Positions 45,440 to 57,517 of a stretch of 64,000 nt of DNA are shown here, in pieces (position 1 is the stretch's first letter; each line of letters opens with the position of its first letter). The stretch spans positions 104,808,709-104,872,708 of the forward strand of contig CM066737.1 in assembly GCA_033961575.1 (NCBI GenBank), in the 5' to 3' direction. The stretch is from Aselliscus stoliczkanus (Eukaryota > Chordata > Mammalia > Chiroptera > Hipposideridae). A program made the position numbers and the translations under genes. The notes below the pieces were generated by a model, which saw only the letters and a program-made list of their open reading frames with translations, ran no database searches and was not told where the DNA came from.

Positions 45440-45790
45440 TGTTTAAGGATGCAGGAAATATTTAAGTCCCTTTCTATTAAAGTAAAACATATAACAGAGA
45501 AAAGGAAAAAATGTACAAGTTCTATGTGGAAGCTCGATGAATCTTTACAAAGTGAACATCCCTGTGTAAACAGCACCCAGATGGGGAAACTGGATATTAC
45601 CTACACCCCAGGGGCCCCTCCCTGCCACTTTGCCCCACACCCCACCAAGGTTAACCACGAGGCTGACTTCTAACAGCAGATTTGTTTGGCCTGGTTTTTC
45701 ATACTTTATAGGAATTAAATCATTGAGTATTGCATTTGTATCTGGCTTCTTTCGCTCAACACTATGTTTGTGAGATTCACATGACTGGAA
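45440..45790 (+). repeat. Probable old L1 3' fragment
   Basis: AGCTCGATGAATCTTTACAA, GTGAACATCCCTGTGTAAAC, AGCACCCAGATGGGGAAACT and GGCTTCTTTCGCTCAACAC match a widespread mammalian L1 3' UTR-type sequence as I recall it. Confidence 0.55.
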
Positions 45791-46254
45791 AATTTTAAAC
45801 TCAAAAGTTCAATTCTTGTTTATTCCTTTTGAGGGTTAGTGTATGGTATGGAGAGAACAAAAATATTTCTTTTAGAAAAGTTAACTCCCCAGGGACCTAA
45901 GAATCTAGCCCTCATAGTTTAGATAACACTATTTTTTTTTTTTTTACTTGTTCTGTGTTCTCTTTTTCTTAGAAATAGTGCTCTGGTTATAATTCTGTTT
46001 CCTGTCAAGGGTTAGGGTTGAATACAATAAAGCTGTGGGCTTGGGTGCTGAATGCCTTTCAGAGAAATTGCATCTGAACCCTGAAAGCAATTATGCTTAG
46101 AAATTAGAATTTATTGTCATTTAAAGCCATCCAGAACATCATATCTGTACATGTAAAGTAAACCAACATATTTTAAATATATTACTTGTTTACAGTGTTT
46201 TTTCATTGCTGCTTTTCTGTGTTAAATGCTTTAAAATGTACAATAGTTGAGCAG

Positions 46255-46420
46255 AGTCAACATGGTACAATGGGGAAAAAGCTGAACAAGGGATAAAAGA
46301 CAATTGTTTTTATCCTGAACACAGGCTTATCCAGCTTTGTCACACAATTCTCTGAGCCTCCATTGCCCTCGTCTCTCAGGCTTGGTTCGAAGATCAGAGT
46401 GAGATGAGGTATAAGAAAGG
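46255..46420 (+). repeat. MIR (diverged)
   Basis: CATGGTACAATGGGGAAAAA, CTTTGTCACACAATTCTCTG and GAGCCTCCATTGCCCTCGTC follow MIR order. Confidence 0.5.
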
Positions 46421-46910
46421 CTTCACAAACTGTATGTCACACAGTTGCAAGCTATCCCCACATCACTGCACTGTCTCATTCCACGCTTGCTTCTCATATT
46501 TTATTCCTTCTGGCTTACTACCACTTCTTTTCCATGCCTTTCTACCTTCTCGATTGTCCATTTTCCTTTCCTATCCATCCTTCAAGGCCTAGCCCAAAGT
46601 CCAACATTTCCATGAGGTCTCTGTCAGGTGTGCCCACGCCTTTCTCTCTCTTCTTTGAACTCCTATTGTTCTCCTGGTCGATGTTACACCCCTTTGCTTG
46701 ATGTTCCATTTGTTTTCTCAAATAGATTATAAATTCCATAGGGAAAAAATGTCTTTTGCAGGGAGGTCTGCCAACTTATAAAGGATATGGTAGGCATTTC
46801 AGGCATTAAATCGATTGCTTGTAAGTTTTTTTTTAAAGAACGAGTGAAATCAGTGGTGTGCTAGTAAAAGCCCTGATTTGTAGCATTTGCTGATTCCCAT
46901 GGGGTAAATA
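46421..46910. other. Probable L2 remnant, else unassigned
   Basis: CATCCTTCAAGGCCTAGCCC and TATAAATTCCATAGGG resemble L2 3' sequence on the plus strand. This is weak evidence. Confidence 0.4.
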
Positions 46911-47041
46911 CCGGGGGTGCCAAAAAAATGTATACACATGGCTTGTATTCATCTTTTGTTATCGGTCTATATTGAGTATTACAATTTTAATACAGTTTTC
47001 TCCTCCTTAAAATGTGTATACTTTTTTTTGGCACCCTCTGG
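46911..47041. mobile_element. Mariner-derived MITE (131 bp)
   Basis: Terminal inverted repeats GGGGGTGCCAAAAAAATGTA and TATACTTTTTTTTGGCACCC. The left flank ends in TA; the right TA is mutated. The interior (CTTGTATTCATCTTTTGTTA) equals the 3' end of the mariner relic at 18544, so it arose by internal deletion. Confidence 0.88.
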
Positions 47042-48282
47042 ACTCCCACTATGGCTGATTTCCACCAATATGATGTACATCAGCTCACAAAATTCTTGAA
47101 TTTTTAACAAGCAGCTCTTATGGGCCAGTGTGAGCTGGTTTCAGTACCCCAGGAGACAAAATGCTATAAATAAGAAATGTCTTTTAAATAAACGTTATAA
47201 CCTTCTTCCTGAGTCATAAGAAAATCTGATATTTGATTGGATAGAAGTCCTTCTGCTACTTCCTAATCTCCCTAAAGAAGGTTGGATGTGAACATTTTGC
47301 AAGAAATAGATTTACATGGACAGATGCTAGAAGCCAATGCCTAATTTTTTCAGAAGCATCTTGTTCTGTCTGTCAAGTATGGCAAACGCCATAAAGTGAT
47401 TCATCTGTGTCGTGTATGACTTGGTGTCACCTTAGTTAAAAATGCTGCTCTTCTAACCACAGAGCTGTGCTGCAATTTTAATTTTAAATATGAAAATGTT
47501 CTCAGAGTAGAAAATACACTCCCAACCTGTGGAAGCTTTGAGAGGCTCTTAATCAATCCGTGAGGTGCATGAGAATGGTCTTCAAGCTGTAGGGAACTGG
47601 TCAGACCTCTGGGGTGTCATACGAAGGAGGCCAGGGCACCAGGGAGACTTCCTGAAGAGAAAGGTATCACAGAGCAACCAAAGACCCTATATATTTCTTG
47701 ACCGCTTTGAGAGATTATATACTAAAGTCTCAACAATATGCTTAAAGTCTTACAGCAATCATATGGCTGGCACAAAAATGCATTCTCTTAAATAACTATA
47801 TGAAGTTCATTTTTAAACAATTCATGTCTATGTAGAGAAAGCAACGTGGTTTAGGAGGTCAGAAGATTCTCTACAGCTGCAAATACGATTTAACCAAGAT
47901 ATAATAAATTGGAACATTTTGCCTAGCTTCAAGCCTGATCTTTGGAGATTTATAATCTCTAGATCACAAAGAAAGAGTGAGGTGAACGCACCCAAGCATC
48001 TGTACTATGCAAGTTCTAGCTGGGCGTTTCGTTTCTAACCAAGGCAGAACTCGGAACTCACCTGCATACCAATCATTTAGTTTCTTGAATTAAAAATGAA
48101 CTCACTGTACAAAAAAGGCTGGTTTCCAGGGCGGGGCGGGGGTGGGGCAGGGATGTCAAGGGAATGATGCAAATGGTTTGCATTCAAAGGACCTCTGTAA
48201 AGAATGAACAGCAATTCTCTAGAACTGCAGAACTCAAAATAAATAAAGTATGTGGGCACTTTTGGTGGAAATCACAGGGGTT
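47042..48282. other. Unassigned non-coding sequence
   Basis: No repeat or gene is recognised. Confidence 0.4.
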
Positions 48283-48377
48283 GGAAATGTTAAAGTCCTA
48301 ACTCACAGTACTTCAGAATGTGACCTTATTTAGAAATAGGATCATAGCAGATGTAATTAGTTAAGATGAGGTCATAC
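48283..48377 (+). repeat. MaLR-like LTR fragment
   Basis: TCCTAACTCACAGTACTTCA, GAATGTGACCTTATTTAGAA and GTAATTAGTTAAGATGAGGT match an old mammalian LTR type. A probable continuation lies at 51320, with L1 inserted between. Confidence 0.5.
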
Positions 48378-51315
48378 TCAGAAATCTCCCACAAATACTA
48401 GCAAACCCAATTCAACAGCATATTGAAAGGATTATATATCAGAGCGGTTCAACATATGAAATGTAATCAGTGTAACATAACCTATTAATAGAGTGAAGGA
48501 CAAAAACCACATGATTGTCTCAATCGATTCAGAAAAGCATTTGACAAGATCCACCACTCCTTCATGATGAAAACAGTCAACATAGGAATCGAAGGAAGCT
48601 ACTTCCACATAATAAAGGCCATATATGAAAATCTAACATCATAGTCAACAGTGAAAGACTAAAAGCTTTTTCTGTAAGATCACGAACAAGGTAAGTATAC
48701 CTGCTCTTACCACTTGCGGGGGTCCAGCCTCCGCGGAGTCCAGGGGTTCCCTCGGGTGGGACGGAGTTGGCGAGGAAAAAAAGAAACAAAACAGAAAGAA
48801 AGAGAGCGGAGACACCGGAAAGAGTTTCTCAGGAGTGTCACACTTTAATGCAATAACCTGTCTGTTTTATAGGGACTCATGTACCTGGGTTTGGTGGTTT
48901 GTAGTTCCCAAGATGTTCAGTCTTTTCTCTGCAATTGCTCTCTTCAGTGTGTACTGTGACTTACTCTTCCGTTAAAGGATTACCTTGTCTTTATTATGAT
49001 AATTGCCATGAAGCCCAGACTTAGTTTCTATATATCACCTAAAGAATGTTTATCATGACTATCTTATGTTAAGGATTAACATATTTTTACATATTGCCTA
49101 AAAAATGTTTACTATAGCTATCTTGACTATCTAGAAATTATCCTAAATCCTAGCAGCTAAACACAATCATAAAACTCACAGGATATATACTTGAGTTATA
49201 CTAAAAGACTAGGGGTGGCTGTGTTTAGGGTAAAAGCATCTAAAATCTATTCCTATGTAAATACAATACCTAGCAATCAAAAGGGTCTCACACCTCTTAG
49301 CCTACAGAGGGCTACATCTGTTTCTCAGTCAAAGTTTCAGTATCTGTTCCTGCAACAAGGCACTGGGCAAAGGAATTCACACAAGGCTAATTAACATACC
49401 CCATGGTCAGAGGCTGCCTTTGAGCTGCCTTTTACCAGAACTCTCAAGGCCTGAAGACTTTTAATCTTCAAGGAGATTATTCACAGCAGGGCCCTTAGGC
49501 AAGTGCATCAGCTTCTCACAGGCCTGAGTTTTCTGGCCTGAGTTTGTCAGAGGTCTGTGCCTCAGTTTCCAAGGGGTTTGAGTCCCCAATATCTCAGTTC
49601 AGGGGTCTCCTCGGGTTGTAGTCTGTTTTTGGGAGTTTCCTTCTCTTTAGGAAATCTTGCCCCGTCTTGACTTACACAACCAGCTATCATCAGGGTACCT
49701 CAGGACCTTGTCACAACTGCAGTGAATGTATTGTCTCCTATAGGAGGAAAGGCACATGGGTTCATAGAGGCAGGAGATATTACATGACCAACCATAAGGC
49801 AGCACCCCTAATATCCAGTGCTGAGCAGGGCAATGTGACCTTGTCAGACACTGAGAGGCTGTTGGCTTCCCACAACCACTTTTATTCAACATAGTATTAG
49901 AAGTCCCAACCGGAGAAATTAAGTAAGAAAAAGAAATAAACAGCATCCAATTTGTAAAGGAAGAAGTAAAATTATCTCTGTTTGCAGATGACATGTTCTT
50001 AATATGAAAAAACTAAAGATTCCACACACAAAAATGTTAGAACTAAATAAATAATTCAGTAAAACTGGAAGATACACAATCAATACACTAAAATCAATCA
50101 TGTTTCTATACACTGACAATGAACAATCTGACAAGGGAATTAAGAAACAATTCCATTTACAACAGCATCAAAAATTGCAAAATACTTAGGAATGAATTTA
50201 ACAAAGGAGGTGAAAGATTTATACATTGAAAACTAAAAAATATTGCTGAAAGAAATTGACACGTATAAATGGCAAGACATTCTGTGTTTATGTGTTGGAA
50301 GACTTAGTATTATTGAGATGTCAATACTAGCTAAAGTAATCTACAAATTCAGTGCAAGCCCTATCAAAAACCCCAGTGGCACTTTCTGTGGAAATAGAAA
50401 AATCCATCCTAAAATTCATGTAAAATCTCAAGAGACCCCAAGTAATCAAAACAATCTTGAAAAGAAAGAAAAAACAAAGTCTTACACTTCTTGATTTCAA
50501 AATGTATTTTAAAGCTATAATAATAAAAACAGTGAAGTGTTAGAATAAAGACAGACACACAGTCCAATGGAATGATCTTTGACATGGTTGCCAAAACCAA
50601 TTGTTGGGGAAAAGGACCATCTTTTCAACTAATGGTGCTGGAAAAACTGAATTTCCACTTGCAAAAAATGAAGTTGAACTGAAAATATAAGGAAAGAGCT
50701 TCATGACTTTGGACTTGACAATGATTTCTTGGACATAATACCAAAAGTACATGAAACAAAAGCAATAATAGACAAATGGGAGTACATAAAACTTTAAAAT
50801 GTTTGTGCATCAAAGGACACAATCAACAGTAAAAAGACAACCTATAGAATGGGAAAAAATATTTGCAAATCATATATCTGATAAGGGATTAATAATCAGA
50901 ATATTTAAAGAACTCATACAATTTAATGACAAAAAACAAATAACATGGTTTAAAAAATGGCCAAAGGAGTTGAATAGACATTTCTCCAAAGAAGACATAT
51001 AAATGGCCAACAAGCATATGAAAAGACGCTCAACATCACTAATCATTAGGGAAATGCAAAACCACTATGAGATACCACCTCATCCCCATTATGATGGCTA
51101 ATATAAAAACAAATACAGAAAACACGTATTGGTGAGGATGTGGAGTAATTGGAACCCTTGTGCACTGTTGATGGGATTGTAAAATGGTGTGACCATTTAT
51201 GGAAAATAGTATGACAATTCCTGAAAAAATTAAATGTTGAATTACTATATGATCCAGTAAGTCCACTTCTGGGTATATAGCCAAAGGAATTGAAACCAGG
51301 GTCTCAAAGATTGCT
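48378..51315 (+). mobile_element. L1 LINE ORF2 fragment (reverse transcriptase to C-terminus), split by a solo LTR
   Basis: It starts AATACTAGCAAACCCAATTC (reverse transcriptase region), is broken by the LTR at 48715-49874, and resumes. TTTGCAGATGACATG at 49981-49995 encodes FADDM, the polymerase catalytic motif. Later text (GAATAGACATTTCTCCAAAG, CACCATTTATGG-like, TGATCCAGTAAGTCCACTTC) is the ORF2 C-terminal part. Stops and indels break the frame. It is 5'-truncated and dead. Confidence 0.9.
48715..49874 (-). mobile_element. Solo LTR, 1160 bp, perfect 6-bp target duplication
   Basis: TG...CA ends (minus strand TGTGGGAAGCCAACAGCC to GGCTGGACCCCCGCA) with ACCACT duplicated at 48709-48714 and 49875-49880. 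It is inserted in L1 ORF2. It is highly similar by eye to the 13.5-kb copy and lacks that copy's SINE and G-run. No coding region remains. The frames at 49191 and 49647-49994 are LTR text. Confidence 0.94.
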
Positions 51316-51319
51316 GGTT

Positions 51320-51645
51320 CGAAGGGAAGCAAACTGCTGTTTTAAGTAGGCCCACAGAGGACCTGAAGCTTCTGGCCAACAGCCCACTAGGGAGTGAGAC
51401 ATGCCAGTAACCTCATAGGTGAGCCTGTAAGCTGATCCTCCAGCCCTAGTGAAACCTTCAAATGACTGTAGCCTTGGTCAACAGCTTCATTGCAGCCTCA
51501 TGAGAGCCTGTGAGCCACGACCTCGTTAAGGTGTTCTTAAGTTCCTTACCCACCGAAACGCTGAGATAATAAATGCTTGCTGGCTTAAACTACTAAGATT
51601 TGGAGTCATTTGTTATACAGCAATGAAAACTAACATAACCATAAC
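51320..51645 (+). repeat. MaLR-like LTR 3' part
   Basis: GAGATAATAAATGCTTGCTG, AAACTACTAAGATTTGGAGT and TTGTTATACAGCAATGAAAA resemble the conserved 3' end of old MaLR-type LTRs. Confidence 0.5.
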
Positions 51646-51720
51646 ACTACCATTCTGAATGGAATGAGGACATTTAAACATAACTACAACCATCTCTGTT
51701 AGTCAACCCTGGCTGTTTTA

Positions 51721-51799
51721 TCGGGTTGCCGGAAAAGTCATGACATATTTTTTCTGTTTTTTGTTGCAAAAATGCATCATGACTTTTCTGACAACCCAA
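51721..51799. mobile_element. 79-bp mariner-type MITE
   Basis: TCGGGTTGCCGGAAAAGTCA and TGACTTTTCTGACAACCCAA are inverted repeats covering most of the element. Flanking TA lies at 51719-51720 and 51800-51801. The size and design resemble MADE1-like elements, but the terminal sequence differs. Confidence 0.9.
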
Positions 51800-51801
51800 T
51801 A

Positions 51802-52709
51802 CATTCATGCAGAAAAGAAATAGTTCACTGTTTAAAGTGCTTTTTCCATGTGCATAAGCATAGTTGTTTTTATGGTGGCGAGAATGTCACCACTATAAAT
51901 AAAATCAAATATCACCAATCAAATATCAAAACTAGAACACGCAGGGGATTAAATGGGATCACATCAGCATGTGACCATTGATGCTTGAGGGACCAAAATA
52001 TTTTAAAGTATTTTAAATAATTGAAAACGGTTGGCCTCATATGCCCTGGCAGTATTTTCATTTTTTATTCGAGATATTCAGATTATATGCTGCATTCCTT
52101 GCTGGCATTGCTTGCTCCAGATCACAGAACATTGCCTCCCCTCATTATGATTTGGGAACATTCTATTATACTGCAATTACAGTTTTCAGGAATGACAGCT
52201 ACTGAATAATTATAGAAAAATTGCTTCAGTGCTCTTCCATAAAATTTACATGTTCCCAAGCCTGGCATTTGTTGAGATTGTAACCCCATGGCTTGAAGAT
52301 GTGTAGACCCATGTTAAAGATTGAAATAAAATCTAAATGGATTTTGTAGGATTTCCTTTGAATACTTTTGCTGTTTTACGGCATCAGTCAGAAGGAATAT
52401 TAGTTATTCTAGGAATTATCTATTCAACCATTTGTTTTGTTTCGTTTCATTTGCCCAAAATGGTCATTTAAAAAATATAGAATGTATAGATCCTCCCTAA
52501 AATGAACAGCTGGAATAGATGATGGTAATTTTTAAGGTTCGCTTTATCTTTAAGGATGTAAGTGTATCTAAGAAGTAACTCATGGGGCTAAAATGAGGAA
52601 TCGTAGGGCTTATCTAGAAGCCCTCTGATCAGCTAATGTGCAGCCTCTGGGGAGAGGCCAACTCTCCCTTAAATAGTTAGAATGGTAAGCAGACTGACCT
52701 TGAATAAGA
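51802..52709. other. Unassigned AT-rich sequence
   Basis: Nothing is recognised. Confidence 0.4.
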
Positions 52710-52723
52710 AATAGGTCATCCTG

Positions 52724-52967
52724 GGGTGGCTAGTTAGCTCAGTTGGTTAGAGTGCAGTGCTCATAACACCAAGGCTGCTGGTTCTATCCCCACATTAGCC
52801 ACTGAGTTGCGTCCTCCACAACTAGAATGAAACAATTACTTGAGTTGGAGCTGATGGGTCCTGGAAAAACGCCCTCCACAACAGATTGAAACAACTATTT
52901 GACTTGAAGCTGATGGCTCCTGTAAAAATACACTGTTCCCCAATAAAACAAAACAAAACAAAACAAA
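52724..52967 (+). mobile_element. Ile-tRNA-like SINE (type D), VES/Rhin-like
   Basis: TAGTTAGCTCAGTTGGTTAG, CATAACACCAAGGCTGCTGG and GTTCTATCCCC form the head. The body has CCTCCACAACTAGAATGAAA, GAGCTGATGGGTCCTGG and a repeated CCTCCACAACA unit, with a tail CTGTTCCCCAATAAAACAAA. Imperfect target duplication AGGTCATCCTG. This copy gives the clearest bat-like signature. Confidence 0.88.
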
Positions 52968-52979
52968 AGCAGGTCATCC

Positions 52980-55900
52980 TGCTAGGATCGAATCAATGAT
53001 AGGAACATCCTGGAATCTAGGCTACTGGTTGTAGTCCACAGCAGATTGGTTGGTTTTTCTGAGCAAAGATCAAAGGGAGCCCTTGGGTTAGAACCCTTGG
53101 TGTGTGGCCAATCCCTGCAGATGTCACAAAGCTGCAATAGGAATGTGTGTGTGGCGAGGCATGGGGGATCCCAACACACAGAGCCCACTTTGGGGACCAC
53201 TTTAAGCACATAGATCCTAATTAGGGGACAGTGAACCCTAGATAAGTTGGAAGGGGCATTTCCAGGCTCCTTCTTACTGATATGTGGCATGTGTGAGGAA
53301 TCAGAACTCTAGGATCTTATAGAGGAGAGCCCCTGTCAAGATGAAATTGAAAAAGGAGGAACTACACCAGTTATTTTAACAGAGAGAATTTCATATACTC
53401 AGATACATAGATATTAGAGGACTGAGAAGAGAAGGAGGGGAGACTGACGTAACACAGAGGTAGTCACTACTACTGGAAGCAACTGCCACTTGTAGGCCTG
53501 TAGGTACAAATGGAAGAAGTTGGGGCTATCTGAACCTAAAATCTATGGGCATGAGGCCTGCAGAGCTGGGGCCCAGACCTTTGCAAAGGCAGCTACTAGT
53601 AGGCTGGAGCTGGTACCTCTAAGGGGATGGAGACTACTACTGGAAATTGGAACCAACTGTTTCTGGAAGCAACTGCTGCCAAGGCAAGGAAGCATAGCTG
53701 AGGTGACACTGACAGGAACAACAAGCAAATGGGAAGGAGTCCCGTCCACCATACTTCATGCCTCTACCTCCATCTAGCACCCCTTACTGGTACAGCCTAA
53801 CAGGGAGACAGCCGGCAAAGAGGCAATGAGGTTTGCAGAGTCCCAGCATCACAGGGTAGAGTACAGAAAGCATGGCTTGAGTTGAGAGGCTATCGTTTAA
53901 TAACTAGTCTAGCGTGACAATACAAAAAAGAGGGGATGGTGGTCCTGAGTGCACCTAGCAGCTGAGGGCTGCAGGGTTGACATGGCTAACCAGCTAACCA
54001 AGAGTAGCAGGAAGCCATGGACTAGGCCCTCATGTGAAAAAGATTTAAGCCAGGGATTGGACCCCTGGGGGCAGTGGAAGGCATAGGGGGCCAGGGACAG
54101 TAGGGCCATTTGGCTCAGGCCTCATGGTAGGGTGTGGAAGGCGCTCAATTTCAGCCATTGTTCAGTGCAAAATTTTGTAAGGGAGCAAGGTAAGACCTCA
54201 TCTATTTATATAGGCCATTAAGAAAAAGAAGTTCCAACATTTAGGTCTAGCTCAGAAAATAATTTAGAAAATTTTAATTTGCATACCTCCAATGATGTTG
54301 GAATTTAGGTAATAAAATGCAATGAAAAATGATTAAGAGTTTCCTGATATGAACCTAGGTGAAATAGGAAGTGAAGGTCCACTTGTCTTCTGGGTTTGAG
54401 CAAATGGGGATAGGTGAGTAGGAACTAATGGAACCTTTGACACACATATCGCACTTGTATTTCAATTGTAATATACATTTACATACATTGGGAGAAAGTT
54501 GGTGAAGCAATACTTTAATACTTCCTTAAAATTCCACTGCTTGGACACTCCACGGCCATACCCAATGCATCCATGTGGTCCCCGCTCCTTTTTTCCTGAT
54601 CTATAATCACTTGAGCCATTCTGAACTTTCCTAGTATGAGGTCCTAATGCCCCACCCCACTTCCATTACAGTAAAGGAAAGTGTTTTCATTTAGGGAAAG
54701 ACACTCATTGCTGGGTTTCTTGTAGAACCCAGACATCAAGCCACTTCCTAAATGGGTCTTCCCTCTTTCCTCTGGATTTTATACCATGGAAAGGCAAGGA
54801 AGATTCATTTAGAGAAATATATGATCGTTTTTCAGCATCACTGATCCTGCTGAAATAGATTCTAAAAGAGAACCACCCAGGGCTACAGCCTCAGAGGAAG
54901 CAAGAGCATCTGATGTCAAGCTGACCAGAAGTTCAGGAGAGAAGGTACTGTTATGACCCAAATAGCACACGTCAGAAAGGCACAACCAGTTCCAAACATA
55001 GGATCAGAACTGGAATAAACTGATAACAGTGAAAGAATGTTACAAAAGGTTCTAAATTATCTCCTTGATTTTGTTTTACACAATGGTGTCCTCTTTCAAG
55101 CTATTAGATCTGCTTTTTCATACTTATGTTTTAACAAGCGTTCCTGTTGTCATAAAGTACTAATGGAAAACCATGTGGTCGTAACAAACCTCTCCTGGCG
55201 GTGGTGTACCTAATCTCAAGGCAAGTTCCTAAGGGAAAGCAGCTTTTTAAGCTTTGAGCTTGCAGCCCGAAAGATCCAAATTAATGATAGTAATGCCCAT
55301 AATAAAAGCATGCTGAGAAAATTATTCCTTTTTTATCCCTGGCCATTTCCAAAGCAAGCTCTACTAGTAATCTTTTTATTCATAGTTAGCCTCACAGCTA
55401 GTTCCATACCCCGTGTCCTTATCAGACAAACCCAGGAAGTAATTATAAACTCTGTCACTTCTGAATAATAAGGCCAGGCTGTGTTTCATCATAACCTCCA
55501 ACATTTATCATATCCAGAGGATGTATACATGTGTGCTACAAAACAATTGTCACACCTGTGAATAAGCGTTTTCCTCATCGGCAGCCTGTTGGATTGGGGC
55601 TGTTAAGGGGAAGGCAGAATTAGGCTCCATTGAGCTTAATCCAAAAAAAAACTAGGACATTTTTTCTTGCAATGTTTCCTTTCAAGTCTTCCAGCTAGGG
55701 CCTTCACCAATTGTTTATATATTAAAGTTCCTGAAAGCATTTTCATCGCAAGCTTTTTACCTTTCAATTTGATCCTAGATTTCCCATGAAAGAAATCTAT
55801 CTGCCCAAGAGTGTTAGATGGATGCTGACCAACCATCCTGGATTCCTGGGACGGAGACTTCAGGGCTAAAACCAGGCAAATTCCAGGCAAAACAGGATGA

Positions 55901-56084
55901 GCTGCTCACTTGCAGAGGAATCCTTGCCTCAGCTAGGCCTTCAGTGAAAAAATTCTTCAGCAGGCTTCTTTGTTGCTCAGATTCAATCTCTCCATGTAAC
56001 AATAGATTTTAGCAGGCTTTTTGTTGTTGTGTAAAAGCAAGCAATTTCGTTGTTGTGCAAATATACATTCAATTGTTTAAGACA
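52980..56084. other. Unassigned sequence
   Basis: A GC-richer segment at 53430-54130 (ACTACTACTGGAA repeated near 53468 and 53630, GAGGTTTGCAGAGTCCCAGC) may be an old repeat of unknown family. The remaining part is AT-rich. No exon-like frame is convincing. Confidence 0.35.
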
Positions 56085-56240
56085 GGGATCAGCAAATTCT
56101 GCCCACCACCTGTTTTTCACATTAAAATTTTTTTTTAAAGATTGTGCAACAGAGATTTTCCATAGCCTATCCCTCAAAGCCTAAAATATTTACTCTACTC
56201 TTTTATAGAAAATTTTGCTGATCTCCAGTCTAAGATATAT
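56085..56240 (-). mobile_element. hAT-Charlie-type fragment
   Basis: GGGATCAGCAAATTCTGCCC, CCTAAAATATTTACTCTACT and TATAGAAAATTTTGCTGATC form a reduced, reverse relative of the element at 24825. Confidence 0.6.
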
Positions 56241-56489
56241 TAAGCTATAGAAATATGTTATAGCCAAAACACTAGGCCCATTTTTTTATAAGATGAAATG
56301 TGTATCTTAATTAGAAATTGCCTAAAATACCTTTACAAATTCTATATTATGTTGCCATCCAGCGCTTTATAAGTTTATGAAAAATATAAAACACCAGATT
56401 GTTTAATTTTTGTCTAACTTCACAATGACCACTTAGAGTTATTTTTCTCTCTAACTTGAAAAAACAGTAGAAAGCATATAACCAACCCC

Positions 56490-56640
56490 CCTCATTTTAT
56501 AAGTGAGGAAGCCGAGGCTAGGGAGAATAAAGAGGCTTGACGGGGCTCCCACACAGCTAGTGGGGGAGACACCCAGGACTACAACACCGCCTGGATCCCA
56601 GCATTCTTTGCATTAACCAAGTGGCTGTTCTCATTTAGGA
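56490..56640 (-). repeat. MIR
   Basis: TTTTATAAGTGAGGAAGCCG, AGGCTAGGG, CCACACAGCTAGTGGG and ACTACAACACCGCCTGG follow the reverse MIR layout. Confidence 0.7.
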
Positions 56641-57505
56641 TGGCAATTTAAACAATGAATCATTGCTAAACTTTTACATACCAACATACTCTACTGGATA
56701 ATTCACACTCCCGGTCCCCACTAGACTAAGATAGAGAAACGTCCCTGCTATCTCTATGGGGCAATATTTTCCCAGTTTACCTGTCAATTCAGTAGCCTAT
56801 GATAATCTATGCCTTAGACCTGGGTTTCCCCAGCTTTCCCACTTGGGAGATACATTAGAAGTGCCTGATGTGTGCATGTGTGTGTGTGTTGTATTGTTTT
56901 TTTTTTTAATACCATTCTGATTCAACCAGTCTGACTGGAGCCTAAGAAATGAGTATGTGTTTAAGGTGCATGATTGTAACATGAACCACTGTATTAGAAT
57001 ATATGACACTGTGTTTTACAGAAAGTGAAAGTATTTTCACAAGTGGTGAAATATCTTCACCAGAAAGCATAACTCTGATTTTGGAAGTGTCTCAGGCCTG
57101 ACTGATTCCTGAACAATAGAATAATTTCAATTAAGAGCTTTAAAGGAAAAAACCTGTATATTGTATAGACTATATGATAAGGTAATCGAAGATGGATTAG
57201 GGCAATTCAGATTGGTCTCTATGTTCCTTTTTATAAAGTCCATTATAATCGTTGCAATTTCTTCTCTGGCATCTAAAATCTACTTTACCCTGTGAAGAAG
57301 GCAGTTCTCTAAATTGTATACCAATGGCTATAATAACCAGTGATTATAGCGTTTGGGATCTGGAGTAGTTTGGTCAACATATAGGTACTGGGCTAGAATT
57401 GGCATCTAAAGAAAACAATATATGTTTCTGTATACATCTATTTATATATGCATGTATATATATAGGATTATAAATGTTCTGATTTGTAAATACTGTGCTT
57501 AAAAC
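56641..57505. other. Unassigned AT-rich sequence
   Basis: A short (TG)n lies at 56873-56890. Nothing else is recognised. Confidence 0.4.
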
Positions 57506-57517
57506 ATTTTTATCCAA

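Noticed and set aside
45242..45673. 143-codon frame starting in the 24-bp triplet repeat
   Set aside because: It runs from the tandem repeat into an L1-like 3' fragment, so its parts have unrelated origins.
49647..49994. 115-codon minus-strand frame near the second solo LTR
   Set aside because: It reads across the LTR edge into L1; the equivalent LTR frames occur in the other copies.
50799..51002. 67-codon frame with RHFSKEDI
   Set aside because: This is the well-known C-terminal part of L1 ORF2 and belongs to the dead L1 at 48378-51315.
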